This document shows positions 40,486 through 48,592 of a DNA stretch of 64,000 nt, in pieces (the stretch's first letter is position 1; every line of letters starts with the position of its first letter). This DNA comes from Mesorhizobium sp. M1D.F.Ca.ET.043.01.1.1. Lineage in GTDB: Bacteria; Pseudomonadota; Alphaproteobacteria; Rhizobiales; Rhizobiaceae. The position numbers were made by a program, and so were the translations under genes. Location of the stretch: NCBI RefSeq assembly GCF_003952385.1, contig NZ_CP034444.1:3224001-3288000 (forward strand), in the 5' to 3' direction. The notes under the pieces are model-generated. The model saw only the letters and a list, made by a program, of their open reading frames with translations, made no database searches and was not told the origin of the DNA.

Positions 40486-41664
40486 GTGCGCAGCCGATGG
40501 ACGATCCTTGCTGTCCTGTTTGTCGCCCGGGCGGCGATGGCGGTGCAGTTCCAGAGCATCGCGGCCATTGCGCCGGAACTGGGCAAGGACCTCCACGCCA
40601 ACCTCGCCGATATCGGCGTGCTCATCGGCCTCTACTTCGCGCCGGGCGTTGCGCTTGCGCTTCCCGGCGGCGCGATCGGCAAGCGCTTCGGCGACAAGGC
40701 GGTCGTGCTCGCCGGCCTGGCGCTGATGTTGGCGGGGGAAATCCTGCTGTTCGCCTCGTCTTCATGGAGCGTGCAGATCACCGGCAGGCTGGTCTCCGGC
40801 GTGGGCGGCGTCCTGCTGAACGTGTTGATGACCAAGATGGTCGTCGACTGGTTCGCGGGTCGGCAGATCGCCACGGCGATGGCGATCTTTATCAACTCAT
40901 GGCCGTTGGGCATTGCCCTCACGCTTCTCGTGCTGCCGCTGATCCAGGCGGAATTCGGCATAGCGGGGACGCAGATCGCGGTGATGGCACTCATCGCAGC
41001 GGCGCTTGCATTGGTGGGGCTTTTCTACAGGCGGCCCGGCCAGACCGCCGCCCCGGCTTCGGCGGAAGCCTCGCGGCTGGCAAAGCCGGCCGGCTGGGCC
41101 GTGCTGCTGGCAGGCGCGATATGGGCTTTCTACAATGTCGGGTTCGCCATGATCTTCAGTTTCGCGCCGTCAATGCTGGTCGAACGCGGCTGGTCAACCG
41201 CCGCGGCCGGCTCCGCGGTCAGCATCGTGCTGTGGCTCGCCGCGCTGTCCGTTCCAATCGGCGGCTACCTCGCGGACCGCACCGGGAGCCGCAATGCCAT
41301 GCTGGCGGCCGGCTGCCTCGCCTTCGCGGCGCTGGTTCTCGCGCTGTGGCGCGGTTCCGAGACGCTGCCCACCCTGGTTGCTCTCGGCCTGGTCTGCGGC
41401 CTGCCGGCCGGAGCGATCATGAGCCTGCCGACACGCGCCCTGACACCGTCGACGCGGGCGCTTGGAATGGGCCTCTTCTACACGGTGTATTACGCCACGA
41501 TGCTCGTCGCTCCCTGGCTTGGCGGCAAGTTTGCGCTTTGGGCCGGCAGCGCCGGCGCAGCCCTCGGCCTCGGTTCGGTCGCCCTTTTGGCGTGTCCGAT
41601 CCTGCTGTGGGAGTTCGAACGCCGGCTGCTCCTGCCGGCGCGGACGGCACCGCAGGCCAATTGA
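40486..41664 (+). CDS. MFS transporter
   Basis: The 392-residue inner-membrane protein has about 12 helices. The MFS loop-2 motif appears as GGAIGKRFGDKAVV after helix 2 and again in the second half as GGYLADRTGSRNAM. It resembles the cyanate/nitrate-nitrite-like branch. The GTG at 40486 has GAGGA five bases before it; GTG at 40474 is the alternative. It lies just downstream of the FAD-linked oxidase and probably moves the substrate or product of that enzyme. A family E repeat follows. Confidence 0.9.
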   Translation: MRSRWTILAVLFVARAAMAVQFQSIAAIAPELGKDLHANLADIGVLIGLYFAPGVALALPGGAIGKRFGDKAVVLAGLALMLAGEILLFASSSWSVQITGRLVSGVGGVLLNVLMTKMVVDWFAGRQIATAMAIFINSWPLGIALTLLVLPLIQAEFGIAGTQIAVMALIAAALALVGLFYRRPGQTAAPASAEASRLAKPAGWAVLLAGAIWAFYNVGFAMIFSFAPSMLVERGWSTAAAGSAVSIVLWLAALSVPIGGYLADRTGSRNAMLAAGCLAFAALVLALWRGSETLPTLVALGLVCGLPAGAIMSLPTRALTPSTRALGMGLFYTVYYATMLVAPWLGGKFALWAGSAGAALGLGSVALLACPILLWEFERRLLLPARTAPQAN

Positions 41665-41694
41665 ACCTCGGCGACAGCCTGTTCCGGCCCTCAT

Positions 41695-41797
41695 AGAGCG
41701 TTTCAGCAATTCATAGAATCGCCGAACCACCCTAAGTATTTGTTTTTACGCAATTCCGGGCGGAAAGCCGCTCACACTTTCCCTGGAATTGCTTTAG
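41695..41797. repeat. Palindromic repeat family E, copy 3
   Basis: It has the order AGAGCGTTTCAGCAATTC, ATAGAATCGCCGAACC, TTGTTTTTACGCAATTCCGG, GCGGAAAGCCGCTC, CCTGGAATTGCTTTAG. The first arm matches copy 2 (GAATCGC type) rather than copy 1. The TAA stop of the leftward gene at 41794 falls in its last bases. Confidence 0.88.
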
Positions 41798-44649
41798 CGC
41801 AGTGTCGCCAGCAGGCGTGCGGCAGACTTCAGATCGGCCGTATCCAGGCCCTCAGAGAAACGCTCGAACAGCGGTTGGAGCAGAGCGCGGGCGCTTTCGT
41901 GCTGGCTGCGGGCGGCCAGAAGGGTCGCCAGGTCGATCGCGGCACGCAGCTCCCAACCGCGCGCGCCCTGATCGCGGCTCATTTCGAGCGACCGCCGAAG
42001 ATACAATTGCGCTTCGTCATCGGCACCGGGCTTCGTTGCGCGAACAAGGTTTCCCTTTACGCGCAGCAACTCCGGCATATAGCAGAGATCCCCATTCGCC
42101 TCGACCGATCGGATCGTCTCGTCGATCGGCGCGAGGGCTTCGGCGGACCGGTCCGTCGCGGCGAGGCCCTGAACGAGCGCAATGCTGAGCGGGGTTGTCA
42201 GCAGTTCGTACGGGGCGGCGTGAAGGTCCTGGAGAGCGCCTTGCAGGCTCCGAACCCCGCTTTCCGCATCGCCTCGACGAATGGCGAGTTCTCCTTGGAG
42301 GCCGCGCCCGACGACGAGGTAAGGCCTGAGAGCATGCAGCTCGGCGCAGGAGAAAAGACGATTCAGGTGCTCCTCCGCGCGGTCGAGATCGCCGACCCAA
42401 ACGAACACGGTGACAGCCCAGACCAGGGCGATGGCGAGCGTTAAGGGATTGTCCAAGGCTTCCGCGTCCTTGACGGTCAGCAGCGCGCGCTCGACGGCCC
42501 GATCGGGATGGCCTTGCAGCCAGAGCGTCCTTGCCAGGATCGCGCCGGCGAGAATTCCGCCATCGAAGCCGAGATAGTTCGTCGTGGTCCGGTCAGAACG
42601 TGGCCCGTACCGCAACGCCTCCTCGAGCGCCGTCCGCGCACGGCCATGCTCTCCGTTCAGATGGAGCGAAATCCCCATCAACGAATGCGCCAGTGTCGTG
42701 GAGACGGAATCTTCGAGGGTGCCGGCGATGACGGAACAGCGCTCCGCGTAGCCAAGGGCCGTCCTGAACCCTCCGGTGCGGAGGTGGAACATCTGCAATG
42801 GGCCCAAAACCTGTAGCTGATCGAGCGCATTGCCGCGTTCCTCGGCAATGGCCAGGCTTCTGTTCAATGCCACACGCGCCGCGTCCTGTCCTCCGCGCGT
42901 GAACATCAGGGACACACCCGAGGCCGCCTGAAGACGCATCTCGTCGGGCCCGCCATGCGTGCCGTCCAGGGCAAGAATTGCCTGGGCAGTCCAGCGGCGG
43001 CATTCGGTGAGCAGGGACATCGAAAGGAGGACCGGAGCCGCGGCAGTGGCAAGCCGGATGCCGAGCCGGGTGTTCCCGCCGGGCCCGAAGCACCATTCCA
43101 GGGCCGCTCGCACATTCGCAAGGCCGGCGAGATGAAGAGCCCGCTGTGCCGCACTCGACAAGGTCGGCCACTCGGTTCCAGTCTCCTCCAGCCATCGCAG
43201 GTAGTAGGTGGCGTGGCGGGCGGCCAGCTCCGTGAGCTCGGCATCGTGGACGTCGAGCTGGAGGGCATAGGCCCGCGTGGTATCGAGCAGCCTATACCGC
43301 ATCGTTGCGCCGGCCGGCCGTGCCGCGACCATCGACTTGGCCACGAGGCTGTCGATGGCACCAAACACCAAAGCCTCGTCGACGGCGGGGCTCGTCACGA
43401 TCGCCAGGGCGGCCTCGATCGAAAAGTGGCCGACGAACACGGCAAGCCGGCGAAGCACCAGACGCTCGAACTCGGACAGAAGCCCGAAGCTCCAGTCCAA
43501 AGTGGCCTGCAGGGTCTTCTGGCGCGGCGGGGCGGTGCGCTTGCCCGGCCACAGCAGGGTCAGCCGTTCCTCGAGAAGGGCCGCGGTCTGCTGAAGGCCG
43601 TAGCTTGCAACCCGTCCGGCGGCCAGCTCGATCGCGAGCGGCACGCCGTCAAGCTTCCGGCACATCTTGGCCACGACCATGGCATCCGCGTCGTCGAGAT
43701 CGAGGCGAGCGCCGCTCGCCGCGGCGCGTTCCACGAACAGCTGGGTCGCGGGGAAGCCCTGCGCAACCGATACCGTGAGCTCGGGATCGTCCGGCGGGCA
43801 TGCCAGCGGCGCCAGCTTGTAGACGTGCTCCCCTTCGACAAGAAGCGGCTCGCGGCTGGTCGCGAGGATGTGAGCCTGCGGCGTCGCGGCGAAGATGCGG
43901 GTTGCCAGCTCTGCGGCCGCGTCGATGACATGCTCGCAGGTATCGAGGATCAGCAGGATCCGCCGCCCCGCGAGATAGGCGATCAACTCGGAGATGGCGT
44001 CGTCGGACTGCGGCGACAGCCCGAGTGTCGCGGCCACCGTCGCCGCAACCAGGTTTGGATCGCCGAGCGCGCCCAGATCGACGAAATGCACGGCGCCGGC
44101 GAAGGCCTCGACCAGATCATGCCCCACTGCCACCGCAGCAGTGGTCTTGCCGACCCCACCCGTGCCAACGATTGTGACGAAGCGCGTTGCAATGAGCCGG
44201 GTTGACAGCGCGACAGCATCATCGGTCCGCCCCACCATGCGGACGAGCCGGTTTGGCAGACTGGCGTGCGGATAGCTGTCGACGACCTCGCTGGGCACAT
44301 CTTTCCGACCGCCCGATCGCGAGACCGGCGCCACAAAGCAGTAGCCTCGTCCGGCCAGGGTCGCGATGTAGCGCGCGCCGTCCTTGCCGTCGCCCAACGC
44401 TTTTCGCAGGTTGGCCATGTGAAATCGCAGGCTGCCCTCCTCCACGGTGACATCGGGCCAGACATGAGCCAGCAGATCCTTCTTGCTGACGACCTCGTTC
44501 GGGCGGGCAGCCAAAGTGGTCAGGATGTCGAAGGCACGTGCGCCAAGATCAACCGGCACGCCCTGGCGCAGCAGGAGCCGTTCGTTCACAACCAGGGTGA
44601 AAGGACCAAACGAAATCATGTCGGTTGTCCGCGGCTCCGACCGTATCAT
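41794..44649 (-). CDS. Winged-helix / P-loop ATPase / TPR-type transcriptional regulator
   Basis: The 951-residue protein starts with an OmpR-like winged helix (about 10-105, VWPDVTVEEGSLRFHMANLRKALG). An NB-ARC-like ATPase follows with Walker A TGGVGKTT (about residues 161-168), Walker B LLILDTCEH and the ATSREPL sensor, then the CRKLDGVPLAIELAA helix. The last 400 or so residues are helical TPR-like repeats. This is the COG3903/AfsR-like signal-integrating regulator type. No partner kinase is visible. It is divergent from the ohr-like gene 221 bases away, which with the two hydrolases is a plausible target. The stop lies in a repeat. Confidence 0.9.
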   Translation of the reverse strand: MIRSEPRTTDMISFGPFTLVVNERLLLRQGVPVDLGARAFDILTTLAARPNEVVSKKDLLAHVWPDVTVEEGSLRFHMANLRKALGDGKDGARYIATLAGRGYCFVAPVSRSGGRKDVPSEVVDSYPHASLPNRLVRMVGRTDDAVALSTRLIATRFVTIVGTGGVGKTTAAVAVGHDLVEAFAGAVHFVDLGALGDPNLVAATVAATLGLSPQSDDAISELIAYLAGRRILLILDTCEHVIDAAAELATRIFAATPQAHILATSREPLLVEGEHVYKLAPLACPPDDPELTVSVAQGFPATQLFVERAAASGARLDLDDADAMVVAKMCRKLDGVPLAIELAAGRVASYGLQQTAALLEERLTLLWPGKRTAPPRQKTLQATLDWSFGLLSEFERLVLRRLAVFVGHFSIEAALAIVTSPAVDEALVFGAIDSLVAKSMVAARPAGATMRYRLLDTTRAYALQLDVHDAELTELAARHATYYLRWLEETGTEWPTLSSAAQRALHLAGLANVRAALEWCFGPGGNTRLGIRLATAAAPVLLSMSLLTECRRWTAQAILALDGTHGGPDEMRLQAASGVSLMFTRGGQDAARVALNRSLAIAEERGNALDQLQVLGPLQMFHLRTGGFRTALGYAERCSVIAGTLEDSVSTTLAHSLMGISLHLNGEHGRARTALEEALRYGPRSDRTTTNYLGFDGGILAGAILARTLWLQGHPDRAVERALLTVKDAEALDNPLTLAIALVWAVTVFVWVGDLDRAEEHLNRLFSCAELHALRPYLVVGRGLQGELAIRRGDAESGVRSLQGALQDLHAAPYELLTTPLSIALVQGLAATDRSAEALAPIDETIRSVEANGDLCYMPELLRVKGNLVRATKPGADDEAQLYLRRSLEMSRDQGARGWELRAAIDLATLLAARSQHESARALLQPLFERFSEGLDTADLKSAARLLATLR

Positions 44650-44870
44650 GGAGTCATCCTTCGCCTGACTGAGGACTGTCCCGGCTCGCAGATCCCTCGG
44701 GACAGACCCGTCGCGCCAAGCGGCGATCCGCGGCGGGACATGACGGTAACTCTGCTCTGAGAGGTGCTGCTGGCGAGCACTAACACTTCCTCATAACGCA
44801 TAACGGGCCAGCGGGGCGACCTCTCTCTATGTGTCGAAGCAGCAAGGCTGTCGACCAACGGAGAATGATC

Positions 44871-45287
44871 ATGCTCGCACAAACAAAACGACTCTACACC
44901 GGCAAAGTCCGCACCACCGGCGGTCGGGACGGGGCATCCCGGAGCTCCGACGGGAGGCTGGACATCCGGCTCTCGCCGCCCGGAGGCCCGGGCAGCGGCA
45001 CCAATCCGGAACAGCTGTTTGCCGCGGGCTGGTCGGCCTGCTTCGAGGGCGCGATGGCGATCGCCGCCCGCAAGATGAATGTCGCGCTGCCTGCCGGAAC
45101 GGCAATCGACGCGGAGGTGGACCTCAACGTCGACGAAGGCGCCTACTCCCTCGGCGCGCGCCTCAATGTGAGCCTGCCGGGTCTCGACCGCAACGTCGCG
45201 CGAGCGGTGGTCGATGCAGCCCATCAGACCTGTCCCTACTCGAAGGCCACACGCGGCAACATCGTGGTCGAAATCAACCTCATCTAA
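44871..45287 (+). CDS. ohr: Organic hydroperoxide resistance protein (Ohr/OsmC family)
   Basis: The 138-residue protein has the two redox cysteines of Ohr: GWSACFEGAM (about residue 60) and QTCPYSKATRGN (about residue 124), with the conserved Arg in the N-terminal strand. Ohr reduces organic and fatty-acid hydroperoxides using lipoylated proteins. GGAG lies seven bases before the chosen ATG; two upstream in-frame starts have no ribosome site. It is divergent from the large ATPase regulator and followed by an exported hydrolase gene. No MarR-type OhrR gene is adjacent, which is unusual for ohr. Confidence 0.92.
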   Translation: MLAQTKRLYTGKVRTTGGRDGASRSSDGRLDIRLSPPGGPGSGTNPEQLFAAGWSACFEGAMAIAARKMNVALPAGTAIDAEVDLNVDEGAYSLGARLNVSLPGLDRNVARAVVDAAHQTCPYSKATRGNIVVEINLI

Positions 45288-45344
45288 TGTCATCCCGACC
45301 CTCGGGGTCGGTCCTGGCCAAACCTCACAGCAAGGCGTGCACCA

Positions 45345-46406
45345 ATGAACGCAACCAAAATCCCGGAAGAAATCGACCATTCCCGCCGGCGCCTGTTCGG
45401 CATCGCCGCCGCGACCTTCGCGGCTGCGCAACTCGGCGCGATCGGCGGCGCGAGCGCGCAAGGCGACCGGACGGACGCCACCGGCTCCGGCACCACACAG
45501 CCCAGGACCTCGTTCGCCTCCCTGAAGCAAATCGACGCGGGCCTGCTGAACGTCGGATATGCCGAGGACGGGCCCGCGAGCGGCCCTCCGGTCATCCTTT
45601 TGCACGGCTGGCCCTATGACATCTACAGCTATGTCGATGTCGCGCCGTTGCTGGCGGACGCAGGATACCGTGTGATCATTCCCTATCTGCGCGGCTATGG
45701 CACGACACGCTTTCTGTCGGACGCCACCGTCCGAAACGGCCAGCCGGCGGCGCTCGCCTCCGACGTCATCGCCTTGATGGATGCGCTCGGCATCCAGACG
45801 GCGGTCGTCGCGGGCTATGACTGGGGCGGGCGGACCGCCAATATCGTCGCCGCGCTGTGGCCGGAGCGCTGCAAGGCCATGGTGTCGGTCAGCGGATATC
45901 TGATCGGCAGCCAGGCGGCCAACATGGCGCCGCTGCCGCCGCAGGCCGAGCTGCAATGGTGGTATCAGTTCTATTTCGCCACCGAGCGCGGCCGTGCGGG
46001 CTACGCGAAAAACACCGACGACTTCGCCAAGCTGATCTGGCGGCTCGCGTCCCCGCAATGGACATTCGACGACGCCACTTTCGCGCGCAGCGCGGCTGCC
46101 TTCGCCAATCCGGATCATGTCGACGTCGTCATCCACAATTACCGGTGGCGCCTTGACCTGGCCTCAGGCGAAGCCAAATACGACGACCTGGAAAAACAGC
46201 TCGCCATGTTTCCGACGATCGGTGTGCCGACGATTACGATGGAAGGTGACGCCAATGGCGCGCCGCATCCGGACCCCAGCGCCTACGCCAAGAGATTTTC
46301 GGGCAAGTATGAGCACCGGTTGATCACGGGCGGCATCGGGCACAACCTGCCGCAGGAGGCGCCACAGGCCTTCGCCCAGGCGGTCATCGACGTCGACCGG
46401 TTCTAG
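45345..46406 (+). CDS. Tat-exported alpha/beta hydrolase (epoxide-hydrolase-like)
   Basis: The 353-residue protein has a twin-arginine signal (SRRRLFGIAAATFAAAQLG, about residues 13-31). An alpha/beta-hydrolase domain follows with the oxyanion motif HGWPYD and an aspartate nucleophile elbow AGYDWGGR. The late histidine is in GGIGHNLPQ. An Asp nucleophile points to epoxide hydrolase or haloalkane dehalogenase chemistry; the GYDWGG form is the epoxide-hydrolase style. It lies 57 bases after ohr in the same direction and is followed by a second exported hydrolase. Confidence 0.87.
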   Translation: MNATKIPEEIDHSRRRLFGIAAATFAAAQLGAIGGASAQGDRTDATGSGTTQPRTSFASLKQIDAGLLNVGYAEDGPASGPPVILLHGWPYDIYSYVDVAPLLADAGYRVIIPYLRGYGTTRFLSDATVRNGQPAALASDVIALMDALGIQTAVVAGYDWGGRTANIVAALWPERCKAMVSVSGYLIGSQAANMAPLPPQAELQWWYQFYFATERGRAGYAKNTDDFAKLIWRLASPQWTFDDATFARSAAAFANPDHVDVVIHNYRWRLDLASGEAKYDDLEKQLAMFPTIGVPTITMEGDANGAPHPDPSAYAKRFSGKYEHRLITGGIGHNLPQEAPQAFAQAVIDVDRF

Positions 46407-46503
46407 CCGCTCGCGCGATCAGGGTCACGACTACGTCTTCACGCGGCTTGCGCCGTAGTTCAACCAAGACATTCAAACGAACACGCTCTTAAAGGACACC
46501 CAG

Positions 46504-47280
46504 ATGAAAACACTGCTTGCAGCCCTGGCGATCGCCAGCGCCTCTCTCAGCAATGCGTACGCGCAGGCCGGCAAACCCACCATCGTTCTGGTTCACGGCG
46601 CGTTCGCGGATTCGTCGAGCTGGAACGGCGTCGTCAAAATCCTGGAGAAGGATGGCTATCCCGTCGTAGCTGTCGCCAATCCGTTGCGTGGCGTCAAAAA
46701 TGACGCCGGCTACGTCGCCGACGTCCTTGGCTCCATCAAATCGCCTGTGGTCCTCGTCGGGCATTCCTACGGCGGCTCGGTTATCAGCGAAGCGGCTGAC
46801 GGCCATGCGACCGTCAAGGCGCTGGTCTATGTCGCGGCCTTCGCGCCGGATGCGGGCGAGACAGCCGCGCAGCTGGCCGGCAAATTTCCCGGCAGCTCGC
46901 TCGGCCCGACCCTCGCGCCGCCGGTCGCCCTTTCAAGCGGTGGGAAGGACCTCTACATCCAGCAGGACAAGTTCCACGAGCAGTTCGCCGCCGACGTCCC
47001 CGAAGCCGAGGCCAGGCTGATGGCCGCGGCGCAGAGGCCCATCGAGGAAGCCGCGCTGAACGAAATCCAAACCGAAGCGGCGTGGAAGAAGCTTCCGGCC
47101 TGGTTCATCTACGGAGACGGCGACAAGAACATACCGGCCGAAGCCTTGGCATTCATGGCTGCCCGGGCCCACTCACGGGATACCGTGGTCATCAAGGGCG
47201 CCTCGCATGTGGTGATGGTGTCGCACCCTGAACCGGTTGCGCGGCTGATCGAGAAGGCCGCTGCGAAGGCATCGCAATGA
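46504..47280 (+). CDS. Exported alpha/beta hydrolase (serine nucleophile)
   Basis: The 258-residue protein has a Sec signal peptide (about 1-21, ending in NAYAQA). It has the early VHGAFADSSSWNGV segment, the nucleophile elbow VGHSYGGS and a late histidine in GASHVVMVS. This fits the alpha/beta hydrolases related to plant hydroxynitrile lyase and salicylate esterase (HNL/EstC-like). The substrate is unknown. AAAGGA lies eight bases before the ATG. It follows ohr and the Tat-exported hydrolase in the same direction with gaps under 100 bases, so the three may be one transcription unit. Confidence 0.88.
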   Translation: MKTLLAALAIASASLSNAYAQAGKPTIVLVHGAFADSSSWNGVVKILEKDGYPVVAVANPLRGVKNDAGYVADVLGSIKSPVVLVGHSYGGSVISEAADGHATVKALVYVAAFAPDAGETAAQLAGKFPGSSLGPTLAPPVALSSGGKDLYIQQDKFHEQFAADVPEAEARLMAAAQRPIEEAALNEIQTEAAWKKLPAWFIYGDGDKNIPAEALAFMAARAHSRDTVVIKGASHVVMVSHPEPVARLIEKAAAKASQ

Positions 47281-47329
47281 CGCGGTCGTGATGACCGCCC
47301 CAAGGCGGGTCGGAAGTGATTGAAACCGT

Positions 47330-47409
47330 TCCCGGAAGTTGTTCCCGATCCAGGCGATGGCGCGGCCGACCTGGGCCACCCGACACTGGCTGGAGGTGAT
47401 GTGGCGCAT
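47330..47409 (-). pseudogene. Remnant resembling the HTH linker of an AraC-type regulator
   Basis: The translation reads MRHITSSQCRVAQVGRAIAW followed by IGNNFRE. It resembles the start of the C-terminal AraC/XylS DNA-binding region (x-R-I-x-x-A-I-x-W-I-x-x-N-F). It does not continue as an HTH. This is weak, short evidence. Confidence 0.4.
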
Positions 47410-47417
47410 CCTGGCGC

Positions 47418-47510
47418 CGCCTCATCTGCGCCGGTCATCCGCGAATAGCCGACCACGTCCGCGGCGAGGATTGCCGCCAGCCTTCGGTTGGACTGCACCC
47501 TTTCAGCCAT
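47418..47510 (-). pseudogene. N-terminal stub of a class III adenylate/guanylate cyclase
   Basis: From an ATG the frame reads MAERVQSNRRLAAILAADVV then GYSRMTGADEA. This is the highly characteristic first 31 residues of rhizobial class III cyclases (AAILAADVVGYSRLM, with a metal-binding Asp). The frame then changes to unrelated sequence and the catalytic domain is missing. It is a truncated relic, joined directly to the AraC-like remnant. Confidence 0.72.
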
Positions 47511-47612
47511 GTGCCAATTCGTAATCGGATCATCATGGCAGATGCCAGCGAACCGCCGCCGCAATTCCGCGGTCAGCGAAGTTTGAACAGCAGGAGCCTA
47601 CCGGCGGAGCGA

Positions 47613-47885
47613 TTACCCGTTCGATTCCACAAGGATCACCAGGGACTCCGGAACAACACCGTCGAAGGCCATCGCTTCGGCGGCCGCCTTGCTCTGCATC
47701 GCCGCCTGCAAGGCATTCATATCCGGAACGTCCATCATCACCGCCACACGAGTGGGATCTTCAGGATCAACAAACGTTCGAATGTTGGTCACCCCCAGCG
47801 GACCGAAAAGCTCCTCGCGCTTCGGTGACGTAAGCCAGTGTCTCGCGCCCTTTGTGATGTTGTGATGGCCGATGATCGTTGGCAT
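47613..47885 (-). CDS. Small hypothetical protein (90 aa), possible dimeric alpha/beta barrel
   Basis: The 90-residue product (MPTIIGHHNITKGARHWLTS...) has alternating strands and helices (TRVAVMMDVPDMNALQAAMQ) consistent with a single ferredoxin-like dimeric alpha/beta barrel domain. There is no catalytic signature or signal peptide. GGGAGG lies six bases before the ATG, a strong ribosome site. I cannot assign a function. It stands alone between the cyclase stub and a repeat. Confidence 0.7.
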   Translation of the reverse strand: MPTIIGHHNITKGARHWLTSPKREELFGPLGVTNIRTFVDPEDPTRVAVMMDVPDMNALQAAMQSKAAAEAMAFDGVVPESLVILVESNG

Positions 47886-48002
47886 GGCATCCTCCCTGCG
47901 ACGACGCCGACGGCCGTATCAGAGGCCGCGCTCCATCTCGCAAGGCCCAAGGTGCTCCGTTTGTGCTGGGCTGTAAATTGGCAACGAGCTCTTCCGCTTA
48001 GT

Positions 48003-48102
48003 GCGTTTCACCGTTTCACGGAAACGGCGAAACGCCCTATCTCCTTGTTTTTACGTAATTCCGGACGGAAAACCGCTCACACTTTTCCTGGAATTGCTCT
48101 AG
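48003..48102. repeat. Palindromic repeat family E, copy 4
   Basis: It is nearly identical over its whole length to the copy at 25695 (GCGTTTCACCGTTTCACGG, CTATCTCCTTGTTTTTACG, CTTTTCCTGGAATTGCTCTA), with only one or two differences by eye. This indicates recent spread or gene conversion. Confidence 0.9.
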
Positions 48103-48236
48103 GGTCAAAACTGCGCGTTCCCCCTCACGCGGGCCGATATTCGCCATCGAACCCGAATTGGCTACTGCAAACAGGTCTATCTTTTGTTCGGGCCGCCGCG
48201 CTCGAGGAGCCTTATGGATCAGCTGCTTAGGCTGAA

Positions 48237-48313
48237 TGGCGCGCCCGAAGAGATTCGAACTCCTGACCCCCAGATTCGTAGTCTGGTGCTCTATCCAGCT
48301 GAGCTACGGGCGC
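48237..48313 (-). tRNA. tRNA-Arg (anticodon ACG)
   Basis: The complement strand folds as a complete cloverleaf of 77 bases. The acceptor stem is GCGCCCG/CGGGCGC, the D arm is GCTC-AGCTGGATA-GAGC, and the anticodon stem CCAGA/TCTGG carries loop CTACGAA. The variable loop is GGGTC, and the T arm contains TTCGAAT. The 3' end GCCA includes an encoded CCA. The anticodon ACG decodes CGU (and by A-to-I editing CGC/CGA). Confidence 0.96.
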
Positions 48314-48459
48314 GCAACAGGCCGTGTGTGACACAAGCCCCGCGATCCGGTCGAGACGGCCGGCCGCGATGTGGAGTGTTCCCTAACGACTGAATTTCGG
48401 AAAAGCAAGCCGATCCGGCAAAAGTTTTGTCGCAGGTGTTTCGCCAATCTTGAGGTGTG

Positions 48460-48582
48460 TCGAGATTCAGGTCAGGCCGAGTCGAGAATGGTGGCTTCCG
48501 AGAACCGGAGCGGAGCGTACTTGAAGTACGTGAGCACCGGAAGCGCAGGAAGCCGCCATTCGCAGGCCGGCCTCACTTGAAT
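48460..48582. repeat. MITE-like palindromic element, family A copy 2 (inverted, shorter)
   Basis: The complement of this segment matches 6761-6955 from both ends inward (TTCAGGTCAGGCCG at one end, CCGGCCTCACTTGAAT at the other; CCGGAGCGGAGCGTACTTG inside). It lacks an internal block of about 65 bases present in copy 1. It contains GTACTTGAAGTAC at its centre. Confidence 0.85.
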
Positions 48583-48592
48583 TGCGGCAAAC

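Noticed and set aside
36000..48313. An integrative element inserted at tRNA-Arg, with the 36-48 kb region as its cargo
   Set aside because: The tRNA 3' end faces this region, but I found no integrase gene and no second copy of the tRNA 3' end (GCGCCCGAAGAGATTCG) in the window. Repeats and gene remnants alone do not prove an element.
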